From assembly GCA_946535985.1 (NCBI GenBank), contig CAMNDY010000015.1, forward strand, positions 1-40,012: a stretch of DNA of 40,012 bases. Direction: 5' to 3'. Numbering within the stretch: the first letter of the stretch is position 1; the number at the start of each line of letters is the position of its first letter. The notes beneath the pieces were generated by a model. The model saw only the letters and a program-made list of their open reading frames with translations, was not told where the DNA came from and searched no databases. This DNA comes from an uncultured Treponema sp. (GTDB lineage: Bacteria > Spirochaetota > Spirochaetia > Treponematales > Treponemataceae). Shown here piece after piece: positions 25,050 through 33,146 of this stretch. The position numbers were made by a program, and so were the translations under genes.

Positions 25050-25319
25050 ATGAGTATTGGCGAAGTAATTTCATTAATGAGAGGCGCAGTTACACAGATT
25101 ATCACAATCATTGCTCCAATTCTTGGACTTGCACTTATTGTTGGTCTGATTGTTGCAATCTTACAGGCTGTAACTTCTATTCAGGAACAGACCCTTACTT
25201 TTCTTCCAAAACTCATTGTAATTCTTTTAATGGTTGCTTTACTTGGTGGATTCATTTTCAGCAACTTAAGCGAATATACAATTGCCTTGTTTAATAGAAT
25301 TCCGGATTTTGCAAAATAA
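25050..25319 (+). CDS. fliQ: Flagellar export-gate protein FliQ
   Basis: This 89-residue protein of two membrane helices completes the export gate. ITIIAPILGLALIVGLIVAI and the following SIQEQTLTFLPKLIVILLMV are the FliQ signature. The size is exactly that of the family. GGCGGAGA precedes ATG 25050. It lies between fliP and fliR as in nearly all bacteria with flagella. Confidence 0.96.
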   Translation: MSIGEVISLMRGAVTQIITIIAPILGLALIVGLIVAILQAVTSIQEQTLTFLPKLIVILLMVALLGGFIFSNLSEYTIALFNRIPDFAK

Positions 25320-25334
25320 AGGGGGATTTGGAAA

Positions 25335-26141
25335 GTGATAGATATTATTCTTTCTAGAGCTCCAATCTATCTTCTGATTTTTGCAAGATGTTTTGCACTT
25401 ATTCTTACACTTCCGCTTTTTTCTACACGTGCTGTTTCCAGGGTTGCTAAAATTGCTTTTTCCGGTTATATGGCATATTTTCTTTTAGGAAGTGCAGATC
25501 TTTCTGCTTATAAAAACTTTCTTGGAACAGACGGTGCCTTTTCTCTTTATTTTGTAATGCTCATTGTTGGAGAAGCCTTTATAGGAATTATCATAGGATT
25601 TTACATTACCATAATCTTTTCTGCATTTAGTACCGCAGGTCAATTCACAGCTTTTCAAATGGGATTCAGTGCTGCAAGTACATATGATGCCGCTGCCCAG
25701 GTTGAAAATCCTCTTATGGGACAATTCTTTAATTTAGTTGCAATGCTTGTCTTTATGCAGACCCAATGGTTCCAGAGACTTTTTCTTGGGGGGCTTACTT
25801 CCAGTTTTAAAACTCTTACTGCAATCTCGGTTGCATCCTGTGAAAATACTCTTGTAACTTTTATGTTAAAAGGACTTTCAAAGCTTTTTGCAGATGCTCT
25901 TATAATTGCGCTTCCAATTATGGGAACTCTTATGCTTATAACAATCTGTACTGGTTTGCTTTCAAAAGCCGCCCCGCAGATGAACCTTCTGTCAGAAGGA
26001 TTTCCTATTATGATCTTAACTGCATTCCTGCTTATTATGTTTATGCTTCCGTCTATCATAGACTTTTTTATCCGTTCTTTTGCAGGCGGCTTCAAGGCAT
26101 TAGAGGATTTATTTATTGGAATAGGAGGGCAGGTAAAGTAG
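25335..26141 (+). CDS. fliR: Flagellar export-gate protein FliR
   Basis: FliR is the third export-gate component. The 268 residues are almost wholly hydrophobic with about six membrane segments. Recognisable are RCFALILTLPLFSTRAVSRV, the IGFYITIIFSAFSTAGQF helix, GFSAASTYDA and MNLLSEGFPIMILTAFLLI. The start is GTG 25335 preceded by a G-rich stretch and GGAAA. The stop is immediately followed by the flhB start codon. Confidence 0.95.
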   Translation: MIDIILSRAPIYLLIFARCFALILTLPLFSTRAVSRVAKIAFSGYMAYFLLGSADLSAYKNFLGTDGAFSLYFVMLIVGEAFIGIIIGFYITIIFSAFSTAGQFTAFQMGFSAASTYDAAAQVENPLMGQFFNLVAMLVFMQTQWFQRLFLGGLTSSFKTLTAISVASCENTLVTFMLKGLSKLFADALIIALPIMGTLMLITICTGLLSKAAPQMNLLSEGFPIMILTAFLLIMFMLPSIIDFFIRSFAGGFKALEDLFIGIGGQVK

Positions 26142-27212
26142 TTGGCTGCAGAAGACGAAGGCAGAACAGAAGAACCGTCGGAACACAGGCTTGAACAGGC
26201 ACGCAAAGAAGGTCGTGTTGCTAAAAGTCAGGATATTGCGAGTGCATTAATTCTTCTTCTTGGAGTTATAGTTCTCATTTTTTTGGGTAAATGGTTGCTG
26301 ACTCAATGTATCTATATTTTCCGTTTTTATTTTTCACGTGTTCATGCACCAGATGTAACAGATGCTAACTTAATGTCTGCTTTTCTTGTGAACTATCTTA
26401 GAATGCTTGCACCGGTTGCGATTGTTGCTCTTGTAGCTGCAATTGTTTCAAATATCATTCAGAACAAAGGATTTATTTTTTCTACAAAACCGCTTGAACC
26501 AAACTTCAGCAAAATTACTCCAAAGTTTGGTGAATATTTTAGAAAGACAATTTTTTCGGGCAAAGGCCTTTTTAATATTGCAAAATCATTTATAAAAGTT
26601 TTTATAATTATCATAGTTGGATATCTTACAATTAAAAGAAATATCTTTACTCTGATTGAAATTGTAAGTAATGGACAGATTCTTTCGGCAATAGGAAAGA
26701 TTGCTTCAATAGCTTCTCAGATTCTTATAATTGTTGCAATTTTATTTTTATTACTTTCTATTCCTGATTATTTTGTACAGCGTCGTGAACATCGCGAAAG
26801 TATGAAAATGACAAAGCAGGAAGTTAAACAGGAATATAAAGAATTGGAAGGAGATCCTGAAGTAAAGGGAAGACTTATGCAGATGCAGCGTCAACTCCTT
26901 TCACAAAATATTCCAAAAGCCGTAAAAGAAGCTGATGTTGTTATTACAAACCCTACTCATTTTGCAGTAGTTTTAAAGTTTGAAGAAGATAAAGATGAAG
27001 CACCTGTTGTTACTGCAAAAGGTCAGGATGAAACTGCCTTGTATATAAAACAGTTAGCAAGAGATAACGACATTCCTATAAGAGAAGACAGGCCACTTGC
27101 GCGTGGACTATATACAGATGTACAAATTGGTGCTATAATACCTAGTGGATATATTGGCATTATTGCCGAAGTATATTCACATTTAGATAAGTTTCGTAGT
27201 AAACAAAGATAG
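26142..27212 (+). CDS. flhB: Flagellar export switch protein FlhB
   Basis: FlhB switches export from hook to filament substrates after self-cleavage. The 356 residues begin EGRTEEPSEHRLEQARKEGR, typical of the family, have four membrane helices and end in the cytoplasmic domain with the cleavage motif NPTH in VVITNPTHFAVVLKF and the RPLARGLY segment. The start is TTG 26142 directly after the fliR stop, with GGAGGG about 15 bases upstream inside fliR. Translation is therefore likely coupled. Confidence 0.96.
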   Translation: MAAEDEGRTEEPSEHRLEQARKEGRVAKSQDIASALILLLGVIVLIFLGKWLLTQCIYIFRFYFSRVHAPDVTDANLMSAFLVNYLRMLAPVAIVALVAAIVSNIIQNKGFIFSTKPLEPNFSKITPKFGEYFRKTIFSGKGLFNIAKSFIKVFIIIIVGYLTIKRNIFTLIEIVSNGQILSAIGKIASIASQILIIVAILFLLLSIPDYFVQRREHRESMKMTKQEVKQEYKELEGDPEVKGRLMQMQRQLLSQNIPKAVKEADVVITNPTHFAVVLKFEEDKDEAPVVTAKGQDETALYIKQLARDNDIPIREDRPLARGLYTDVQIGAIIPSGYIGIIAEVYSHLDKFRSKQR

Positions 27213-27233
27213 TAGATTGCTGGGTGGGGACTA

Positions 27234-29366
27234 ATGGCAAACGAAGGTCGAGGAAGAGTAATAAATTTTATACAGCATAATTATGTTGCTGTAGCTATTG
27301 TTCTTGTTATTTTTCTCCTTTTTATTCCTATTCCAAAATTTCTCATAGATTTGTGCATGATTTTGAATCTTGCATTCTCAATCATAATCATGCTTGCAGT
27401 TCTTACTACGCCTCGTGCTTCTGACTTCCAGACTTTCCCAAGAATTATTCTTATACAAACAATGTTTGGTTTGGGAATAAATATTTCTTCTACAAGACTT
27501 ATTCTTAGTGCTAAGACTGTTGCAAATGGGGTCTCAAGTGAACAAAGTGCAATGGTCCAGGCCTTTGCAAATATTGTAGCAGGAAATAATATAGTAATTG
27601 GTTTTGTTATCTTTATAATTTTAATTGTCGTTCAGATTCTCGTTGTAACAAAAGGTGCTGGTCGAGTTTCTGAAGTTGCTGCCCGATTCTCTTTGGACTC
27701 TATGAGTCAGAAATTTTTTGATGTTGATAACCGTCTTAACAGCGGCATGATTTCTGATGAAGAAGCAATGCGCCTTAAAGATTCAATCCGTAAAGAAATA
27801 GATTTTTATTCTAACATGGACGGTTCGTCAAAGTTTGTTTCTGGTAATGTAAAAGCAGGTATCTTTATTACAGTTGTAAATATGCTTGGTGGCGTTATTG
27901 TAGGACGACTCAATAACGGATTAAACATGACGGAAGCATTTAAAACTTATTCTATTTTAACGATTGGTGACGGTTTAATGTCACAGCTTCCTTCTATCAT
28001 CATCTCTTTTGCAACTGGTTTGCTCGTTACCGGTACAAAATCTGATGAAGAGCTTGGTGAACAGATTAAGAGTGATTTTACACGAGACGGTTACACTTAT
28101 GTAATTGTTGGTGTTATTCTTATTATAACCGGACTTGCTTTAAGGGCAGGTACACAATTTTTGCTTCTACCAATTGGTGGTATATTTATTTTTATTGGTT
28201 ACCGTATGACCCAGAAGCAGACCAAAGAAAAACAGATACAAAAACAAAAAGAAGAACAGGCAAAAAGTTCAAATCAACAGGGTTCTGCTTCTCCTGATCA
28301 GGATAAAATTGCCCTTATTGATAATCTTTCTCTTGAACTTGGATACGCTCTTATACCGCTTGTTAATAAAGAAAAAGGTGCAGAACTTCTGGAAAGAATT
28401 ACCCGCATTCGAAACGAAGCAAAACTAGATATGGGATTTGTAATTCCAAAAATCCATATTCAGGATAATATGACCCTTCCTCCGAATGAATATAGTTTTA
28501 AGATTAAAGGTATAGAAGCTGGTCACGCAGAAATCAGGCTTGGCTATTATATGTGTATGGATACTGGTTCTGTAATACATCAGCTCAAGGGTGAAAAAAC
28601 AAAAGATCCGACTTTTGGTATGGATGCAATCTGGCTGCCGGAAGATCAGCGCCAGGAAGCAGAAGAAGCCGGATATGTTGTAGTAGATCCTCCAACAATT
28701 ATTGCAACTCATATTACAGAATTAATCAGGGCAAATGCAGCAAAGATGCTTGGACGTCAGGAAGTATCTTCAATCATCGAAACTGTAAAAGACAAGAATC
28801 CTGTTCTTGTAAAAGAAGTTATGGAAACTGCCCAGTTTACTTACGGACAGATTCAAAAAGTTTTACAAAATCTTCTGGAAGAAAATGTTTCTATACGAGA
28901 CATTGTTACAATTCTGGAAACTCTTGCAAATTACGCTGCAATTTCAAAAGATCCTCGTGATCTCACAGAAAAAGTTCGCGAAGCGCTTGGACTTCAAATT
29001 TGTTTACAATACGCTGATTCAGCAGATCATAAACTAAGAGTAATTCAACTTTCCGAAGGCTTTACATCATTACTTCAAACTAATGCCGTCTTCCCACCCG
29101 ACGGTTCTAAACCACAGGTAGCACTTGATCCTGTGGATAGAAGAAAATGGATTGGAGCTGTAAGTGCGTGTCTTGCTCGTGTTACCGAAAAAGGATACCA
29201 GCCGATTATTCTTTGTACACAGGCCGTACGTCCGCTTGTAAAATCTTCAACAGAGCGGGAAATGCCGGGAATTGTTGTACTTTCTGATATGGAAGTTATG
29301 GCCGCTGGTAGAAATGTGTTGATTGAAGTTATTGATAAAATTGATGATAAAGATGAGGTTATATAA
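27234..29366 (+). CDS. flhA: Flagellar export protein FlhA
   Basis: FlhA is the export channel/receptor of the flagellar type III system. The 710 residues have about eight N-terminal membrane helices with the FHIPEP-type motif RASDFQTFPRIILIQTMFGL and LAFSIIIMLAVLTTPRASD. A Lys/Gln-rich linker (QTKEKQIQKQKEEQA) leads to the C-terminal cytoplasmic ring domain (YALIPLVNKEKGAELLERI, ELIRANAAKMLGRQEV, LYNE-type surface). It is complete, and flhF starts three bases after its stop. Confidence 0.97.
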   Translation: MANEGRGRVINFIQHNYVAVAIVLVIFLLFIPIPKFLIDLCMILNLAFSIIIMLAVLTTPRASDFQTFPRIILIQTMFGLGINISSTRLILSAKTVANGVSSEQSAMVQAFANIVAGNNIVIGFVIFIILIVVQILVVTKGAGRVSEVAARFSLDSMSQKFFDVDNRLNSGMISDEEAMRLKDSIRKEIDFYSNMDGSSKFVSGNVKAGIFITVVNMLGGVIVGRLNNGLNMTEAFKTYSILTIGDGLMSQLPSIIISFATGLLVTGTKSDEELGEQIKSDFTRDGYTYVIVGVILIITGLALRAGTQFLLLPIGGIFIFIGYRMTQKQTKEKQIQKQKEEQAKSSNQQGSASPDQDKIALIDNLSLELGYALIPLVNKEKGAELLERITRIRNEAKLDMGFVIPKIHIQDNMTLPPNEYSFKIKGIEAGHAEIRLGYYMCMDTGSVIHQLKGEKTKDPTFGMDAIWLPEDQRQEAEEAGYVVVDPPTIIATHITELIRANAAKMLGRQEVSSIIETVKDKNPVLVKEVMETAQFTYGQIQKVLQNLLEENVSIRDIVTILETLANYAAISKDPRDLTEKVREALGLQICLQYADSADHKLRVIQLSEGFTSLLQTNAVFPPDGSKPQVALDPVDRRKWIGAVSACLARVTEKGYQPIILCTQAVRPLVKSSTEREMPGIVVLSDMEVMAAGRNVLIEVIDKIDDKDEVI

Positions 29367-29369
29367 AAA

Positions 29370-30602
29370 ATGTCGTTAGAAAGCGGAACTCTTCTAACAA
29401 TTGAAGGTGCAACTCTGGCAGAATGTAAGCGAAAGCTTCAGGATAAATATGGCGATGATTACGAAATCAAAAATCGGGAATCCATATTTAAATCTTGTGG
29501 TTTTTTAGGACTTAAGCAAAAGGAAGTCCAGGTTGTTACATATGTAATTAATCATAAACGTGCATATGACAATTATTCATCTACAATTCGTGAACGAGAA
29601 TCTGAAGAAGAACAGTTAGAAAAAAACAGACAGGCAATTCTTCAGGCACAAAATGCAACATTAATTAATGGAGCTATAACTTCTCTTGCCAATAAAATGG
29701 AAGAGATGAATAAGCAGATAAATTCAATTAATTCAAACATCAACTCTGCAACTGGTGAAGTTCACGAAACTATAAGACGTATTGAAGACCTTCTCGAACA
29801 GAATGAATTTACCATGTCTTATATTAGAATGATAGAAGAAAAAATCCGTGCTCAATTTTCTCTTGATGAGCTTGATGATTTTAATCTTGTTGAACGTTAT
29901 GTCGTAGACTGGATTGGAGAATCAATTCAGATTTCTCAGGAAAAGCCATTCAGACCGCCACATGTAGTTATTATAATTGGACCAACAGGGGTTGGAAAAA
30001 CTACAACCCTTGCAAAACTTGCGGCAAACACAATTCTTGATGCAAAGAATAAAAATATCCCTCGTCCAAAGCTTTGCATTTTTACAATTGACTCTATGCG
30101 TGTGGGAGCTCTTGAGCAGCTTGAACGTTACGGAGAGGCAATGGATCAGAAAGTCCTTAAAGCCGAAACCGCAGAAGATGTAAAAGAAATCTACGAAGAA
30201 TATAAAGAACACACAGATTACATTTTTGTAGATACAGGCGGTTACAGTCCAAACGATGCAACACATATCGGCATGATGAAAAATGTTTTGGATGTAAATA
30301 TGAATCCTGATGTTTATCTTTCTGTTTCGGCATCTACAAAGGCAAGTGACTTACAAACAATTTTCAGAAATTATGAGCCTCTTGGTTATGAATCTGTAAT
30401 CGTAACTAAGTGCGATGAATCAAAACAATTTGGAAATATCATCAGTGTTTTATGGGATAGAAGAAAAACAATTTCGTATATTACGGATGGTCAGCGTGTA
30501 CCTAGAAATATCCGCAAAGCAAGTATTGTTGATATTCTTCTAAATCTTAACGGCTTTAATATTGATAGAGTTCATATAGAAAATAAATTTGGAGAACAGT
30601 AA
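29370..30602 (+). CDS. flhF: Flagellar placement GTPase FlhF
   Basis: FlhF is an SRP-type GTPase that sets flagellar position, at the cell poles in spirochaetes. The 410 residues have a B-domain/coiled coil (about 70-150), then the NG domain: P-loop GPTGVGKTTTLAKLAA near 204-219, DSMRVGALEQLERYG, G3 as DTGGYSPND, and G4 TKCDES. In most FlhF proteins G3 reads DTAG(R)S; the Ala-to-Gly and Tyr changes here are unusual but keep the Asp. FlhG follows after two bases, its normal activator partner. Confidence 0.94.
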   Translation: MSLESGTLLTIEGATLAECKRKLQDKYGDDYEIKNRESIFKSCGFLGLKQKEVQVVTYVINHKRAYDNYSSTIRERESEEEQLEKNRQAILQAQNATLINGAITSLANKMEEMNKQINSINSNINSATGEVHETIRRIEDLLEQNEFTMSYIRMIEEKIRAQFSLDELDDFNLVERYVVDWIGESIQISQEKPFRPPHVVIIIGPTGVGKTTTLAKLAANTILDAKNKNIPRPKLCIFTIDSMRVGALEQLERYGEAMDQKVLKAETAEDVKEIYEEYKEHTDYIFVDTGGYSPNDATHIGMMKNVLDVNMNPDVYLSVSASTKASDLQTIFRNYEPLGYESVIVTKCDESKQFGNIISVLWDRRKTISYITDGQRVPRNIRKASIVDILLNLNGFNIDRVHIENKFGEQ

Positions 30603-30604
30603 TT

Positions 30605-31528
30605 ATGGAAGAACAGGCAGAAGAATTAAGGGAATTGATGAAAGACGACGTGGCAGCTCCTGCAGATAATTCAATTGAAAATCAGGGTGTGGTAAAAAGT
30701 CCACAGGTAAAGAAAGATCACAATACCCGCATTATCGCTATTACAAGTGGAAAGGGTGGTGTTGGAAAAACTAACTTTGCCGTTAATATGGCAATTGCCT
30801 ATGCCCAGCTTGGAAAAAAAGTTATCCTGATTGATGGGGATCTGGGAATGGCAAACGTAAACGTTCTTCTTAATATTGTTCCTCAGTACAACATGATGCA
30901 TGTCATCAACAAAAAGAAGACAATGAAAGAAATTGTAATGGACACCGAGTTTGGAATTAAGTTTATTGCAGGTGCCAACGGATTTTCTAAAATTGCAAAT
31001 CTTAGTGTTGATGAACTTGATTATTTTGCAAATCAGTTTGCTTCGCTTGGAAACGCAGATATTATTATCATAGATACAGGTGCCGGTATTGCAAACAATG
31101 TTCTCCAGTTTGTAGCAGCCGCAGATGAAGTATTTGTTGTAACAACTCCGGAGCCTACTGCAATTACAGATGCTTACGGAATTATTAAAATCATCACAAC
31201 AGAAATTGTAGACCACAATGTTGATATTAAACTCATTGTAAACCGTGTTCATTCTGCAGATGAAGGTAAACGTATTTCTGAACGAATAATTACAATTGTT
31301 GGTCAGTTCCTTGGATATAAGGTTGAGTATCTTGGCTTTGTTTACGAAGACCCTGTTGTACAGGCAAGCGTAATCCGCCAGAAGCCTTTTATTGTTGTAA
31401 ATCCAACTTCAAAACCTGCAGTTTGTCTTAAACATATTGTAGGAAAAATTGAAAAAACTGAACCTGAATACAATGAGGGTGTTTCAAGCTTCATTAAGAA
31501 GTTCCTGGGCAAAAAGTCGAAATATTAA
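30605..31528 (+). CDS. flhG: MinD/ParA-type ATPase FlhG (YlxH)
   Basis: FlhG limits flagellar number and stimulates FlhF GTPase. The 307 residues contain a short N-terminal stretch that would carry the FlhF-activating peptide (MEEQAEELRELMKDD), the deviant Walker A ITSGKGGVGKTNFAVNMA, LIDGDLGMANVNVLLN, the Walker B-like IIIIDTGAGI and a C-terminal amphipathic basic tail (FIKKFLGKKSKY) fit for membrane contact. Adjacent to flhF as usual. A sigma-70-like promoter follows its stop. Confidence 0.94.
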   Translation: MEEQAEELRELMKDDVAAPADNSIENQGVVKSPQVKKDHNTRIIAITSGKGGVGKTNFAVNMAIAYAQLGKKVILIDGDLGMANVNVLLNIVPQYNMMHVINKKKTMKEIVMDTEFGIKFIAGANGFSKIANLSVDELDYFANQFASLGNADIIIIDTGAGIANNVLQFVAAADEVFVVTTPEPTAITDAYGIIKIITTEIVDHNVDIKLIVNRVHSADEGKRISERIITIVGQFLGYKVEYLGFVYEDPVVQASVIRQKPFIVVNPTSKPAVCLKHIVGKIEKTEPEYNEGVSSFIKKFLGKKSKY

Positions 31529-31544
31529 AAAAAACTGTATTTTT

Positions 31545-31572
31545 TTGACAATATAGTGTATAATTGTATAAA
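31545..31572 (+). promoter_or_regulatory. Internal sigma-70-like promoter before the fliA region
   Basis: A perfect -35 TTGACA (31545-31550), a 16-base spacer and TATAAA (31567-31572) lie in the 64-base gap after flhG, one of the largest gaps in the operon. An alternative TATAAT at 31559 is too close to the -35. It would give the membrane-protein gene, fliA, fapA and the following genes their own transcription. Confidence 0.55.
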
Positions 31573-31592
31573 TAGTTTAAATGGGAGGTAAA

Positions 31593-32345
31593 ATGAAAAA
31601 CATAAAGTCAGTTGCTATTTGTGCCGCAGCCGGTTTCGTTTTATCTCTTATATCAGGTTTCTTTTCAAAATCAGGTTTTGGTCATATCATTTTAATGGCA
31701 TTAATTTTTGCCGTTGTATTTGGTCTTTTAGGATTTGGCATTTCAATTGTTTTTGATAAATTCCTTAATGTAGAAACTGCTTCTAACGAAAGTCAGGATA
31801 CTTCGGCTTCAGAAGGTTTTGTCCCGTCCTCTGAAAAAAGAAATCTTGGTCAAAATGTTGATATTGTAATTCAGGATGAACCTCTTGAACCAAGTTCAAA
31901 TCCTAACCGTTATGATGTTGGTGAAAACCATCAGATGTTAAATGAATCTGATTATAATTCTTCCGGAACTTCGGAAGAAGCTTCCCCGGAAAAGATTGTT
32001 CCAAAAGATGAATTCGTTCCAATCAGAAATCTTGAAACAGTAAGTAATTTTTCTGGTAATGAATCCGAGACTCCAAAAGAAGCAGAAGTTAGACGTGAAG
32101 CAATTGTCCAGCAGCAAAAAGAAAAAGGTGCTGAGCTTGACGTATTGCCGGATATGTCTGATTTTAAAATAAAATCAGATTCTCCAAATTCAGACGATGA
32201 TACAGTTATTGTTTCTGATTCTGATGAAGCAAGTTTTGTTCAAAGTGCAACTAATTATACCAGTTCAGATGTTGGTAGTGGTGAAATAAAGGATGCATCG
32301 CTTATGGCGAAGGCAATTAGTTCAATATTATCAGAAGAAACGTAA
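31593..32345 (+). CDS. Hypothetical membrane protein of the flagellar operon
   Basis: The 250-residue protein has two N-terminal membrane helices (KSVAICAAAGFVLSLISGFF; IILMALIFAVVFGLLGFGIS) and a long acidic, Ser-rich cytoplasmic tail ending KDASLMAKAISSILSEE. I do not recognise a family; the position between flhG and fliA suggests a motility role. ATG 31593 is chosen because GGGAGG at 31583-31588 serves it; the ATG at 31581 overlaps that site. The C-terminal 15 residues look like a short conserved helix that could bind a partner. Confidence 0.7.
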   Translation: MKNIKSVAICAAAGFVLSLISGFFSKSGFGHIILMALIFAVVFGLLGFGISIVFDKFLNVETASNESQDTSASEGFVPSSEKRNLGQNVDIVIQDEPLEPSSNPNRYDVGENHQMLNESDYNSSGTSEEASPEKIVPKDEFVPIRNLETVSNFSGNESETPKEAEVRREAIVQQQKEKGAELDVLPDMSDFKIKSDSPNSDDDTVIVSDSDEASFVQSATNYTSSDVGSGEIKDASLMAKAISSILSEET

Positions 32346-32359
32346 AAGGATGAAAGATT

Positions 32360-33142
32360 ATGCCGATTAACGACGAACAGGAAGAAGACGATCTTTGGAA
32401 TGAATACAAAAAAACAAAATCTCCTGCAATACGAGACAAGTTCATACGTCAGTATATGCCTCTGGTAAAATATGTTGCCGGCAAAGTTGCAGTAGGCATG
32501 CCTAACAGCGTTGAGTTTGATGACCTTGTTGGTTACGGTCAGTTTGGTCTGCTCGATGCCATTAGCAAATATGATACTTCTAAGAACGTAAAGTTCAAAA
32601 CTTATGCTGTTACTCGTATTCGTGGTGCGATTTTTGACGAGCTCAGACAAATGGATTGGGTTCCTCGTTCTGTAAGACAAAAGTCTCGAGAAATAGAAGA
32701 TGCAATTGTTTCTCTTGAGTCACGTCTTGGTCGTCCGGCCAGCGATGCAGAAATTGCAGAATCCTTAAATATGACAGAAGAAGAATACCACCGCACAATT
32801 ATGAAGGTTTCGGGTACAAGTATTCTTTCTCTTAATGATGTATGGTACGCAGGAGATGATAATGATAACATGTCTATCGGAAACAATATTGAATCTCCTG
32901 CAAGTTTAAATCCTGATGTAATTGCAGAACGGGAAGAAATCCGCAAAGTAATTGCCCAGGCAATCAGCGAATTACCTGAAAAAGAAAAAATGGTAATTGT
33001 ACTTTACTATCATGAAGATTTAACTTTCAAAGAAATTGGTGAAGTTCTTGAAGTAAGTGAATCAAGAATTTCTCAGCTTCATACAAAAGCCAACTTGCGT
33101 CTGAGAGCAAAACTTACAAACCTCAGAAAGGGAATCATTTAA
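32360..33142 (+). CDS. fliA: Flagellar sigma factor FliA/WhiG (sigma-28)
   Basis: This sigma-28 directs RNA polymerase to late flagellar and chemotaxis genes. The 260 residues have regions 1.2-2 (LVKYVAGKVAVGMPNSVEFD, DLVGYGQFGLLDAISKYD, FKTYAVTRIRGAIFDELRQM), region 3 (SREIEDAIVSLESRLGRPAS) and region 4 with the -35-binding helix-turn-helix (LTFKEIGEVLEVSESRISQL). WVPRSVRQKSR between regions 2 and 3 is typical of FliA/SigD. No FlgM is nearby. fapA starts 4 bases after its stop. Confidence 0.97.
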   Translation: MPINDEQEEDDLWNEYKKTKSPAIRDKFIRQYMPLVKYVAGKVAVGMPNSVEFDDLVGYGQFGLLDAISKYDTSKNVKFKTYAVTRIRGAIFDELRQMDWVPRSVRQKSREIEDAIVSLESRLGRPASDAEIAESLNMTEEEYHRTIMKVSGTSILSLNDVWYAGDDNDNMSIGNNIESPASLNPDVIAEREEIRKVIAQAISELPEKEKMVIVLYYHEDLTFKEIGEVLEVSESRISQLHTKANLRLRAKLTNLRKGII

Positions 33143-33146
33143 AAAG

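Noticed and set aside
31559..31564. TATAAT as the -10 box for TTGACA at 31545
   Set aside because: The spacer would be only 8 bases; TATAAA at 31567 gives 16.
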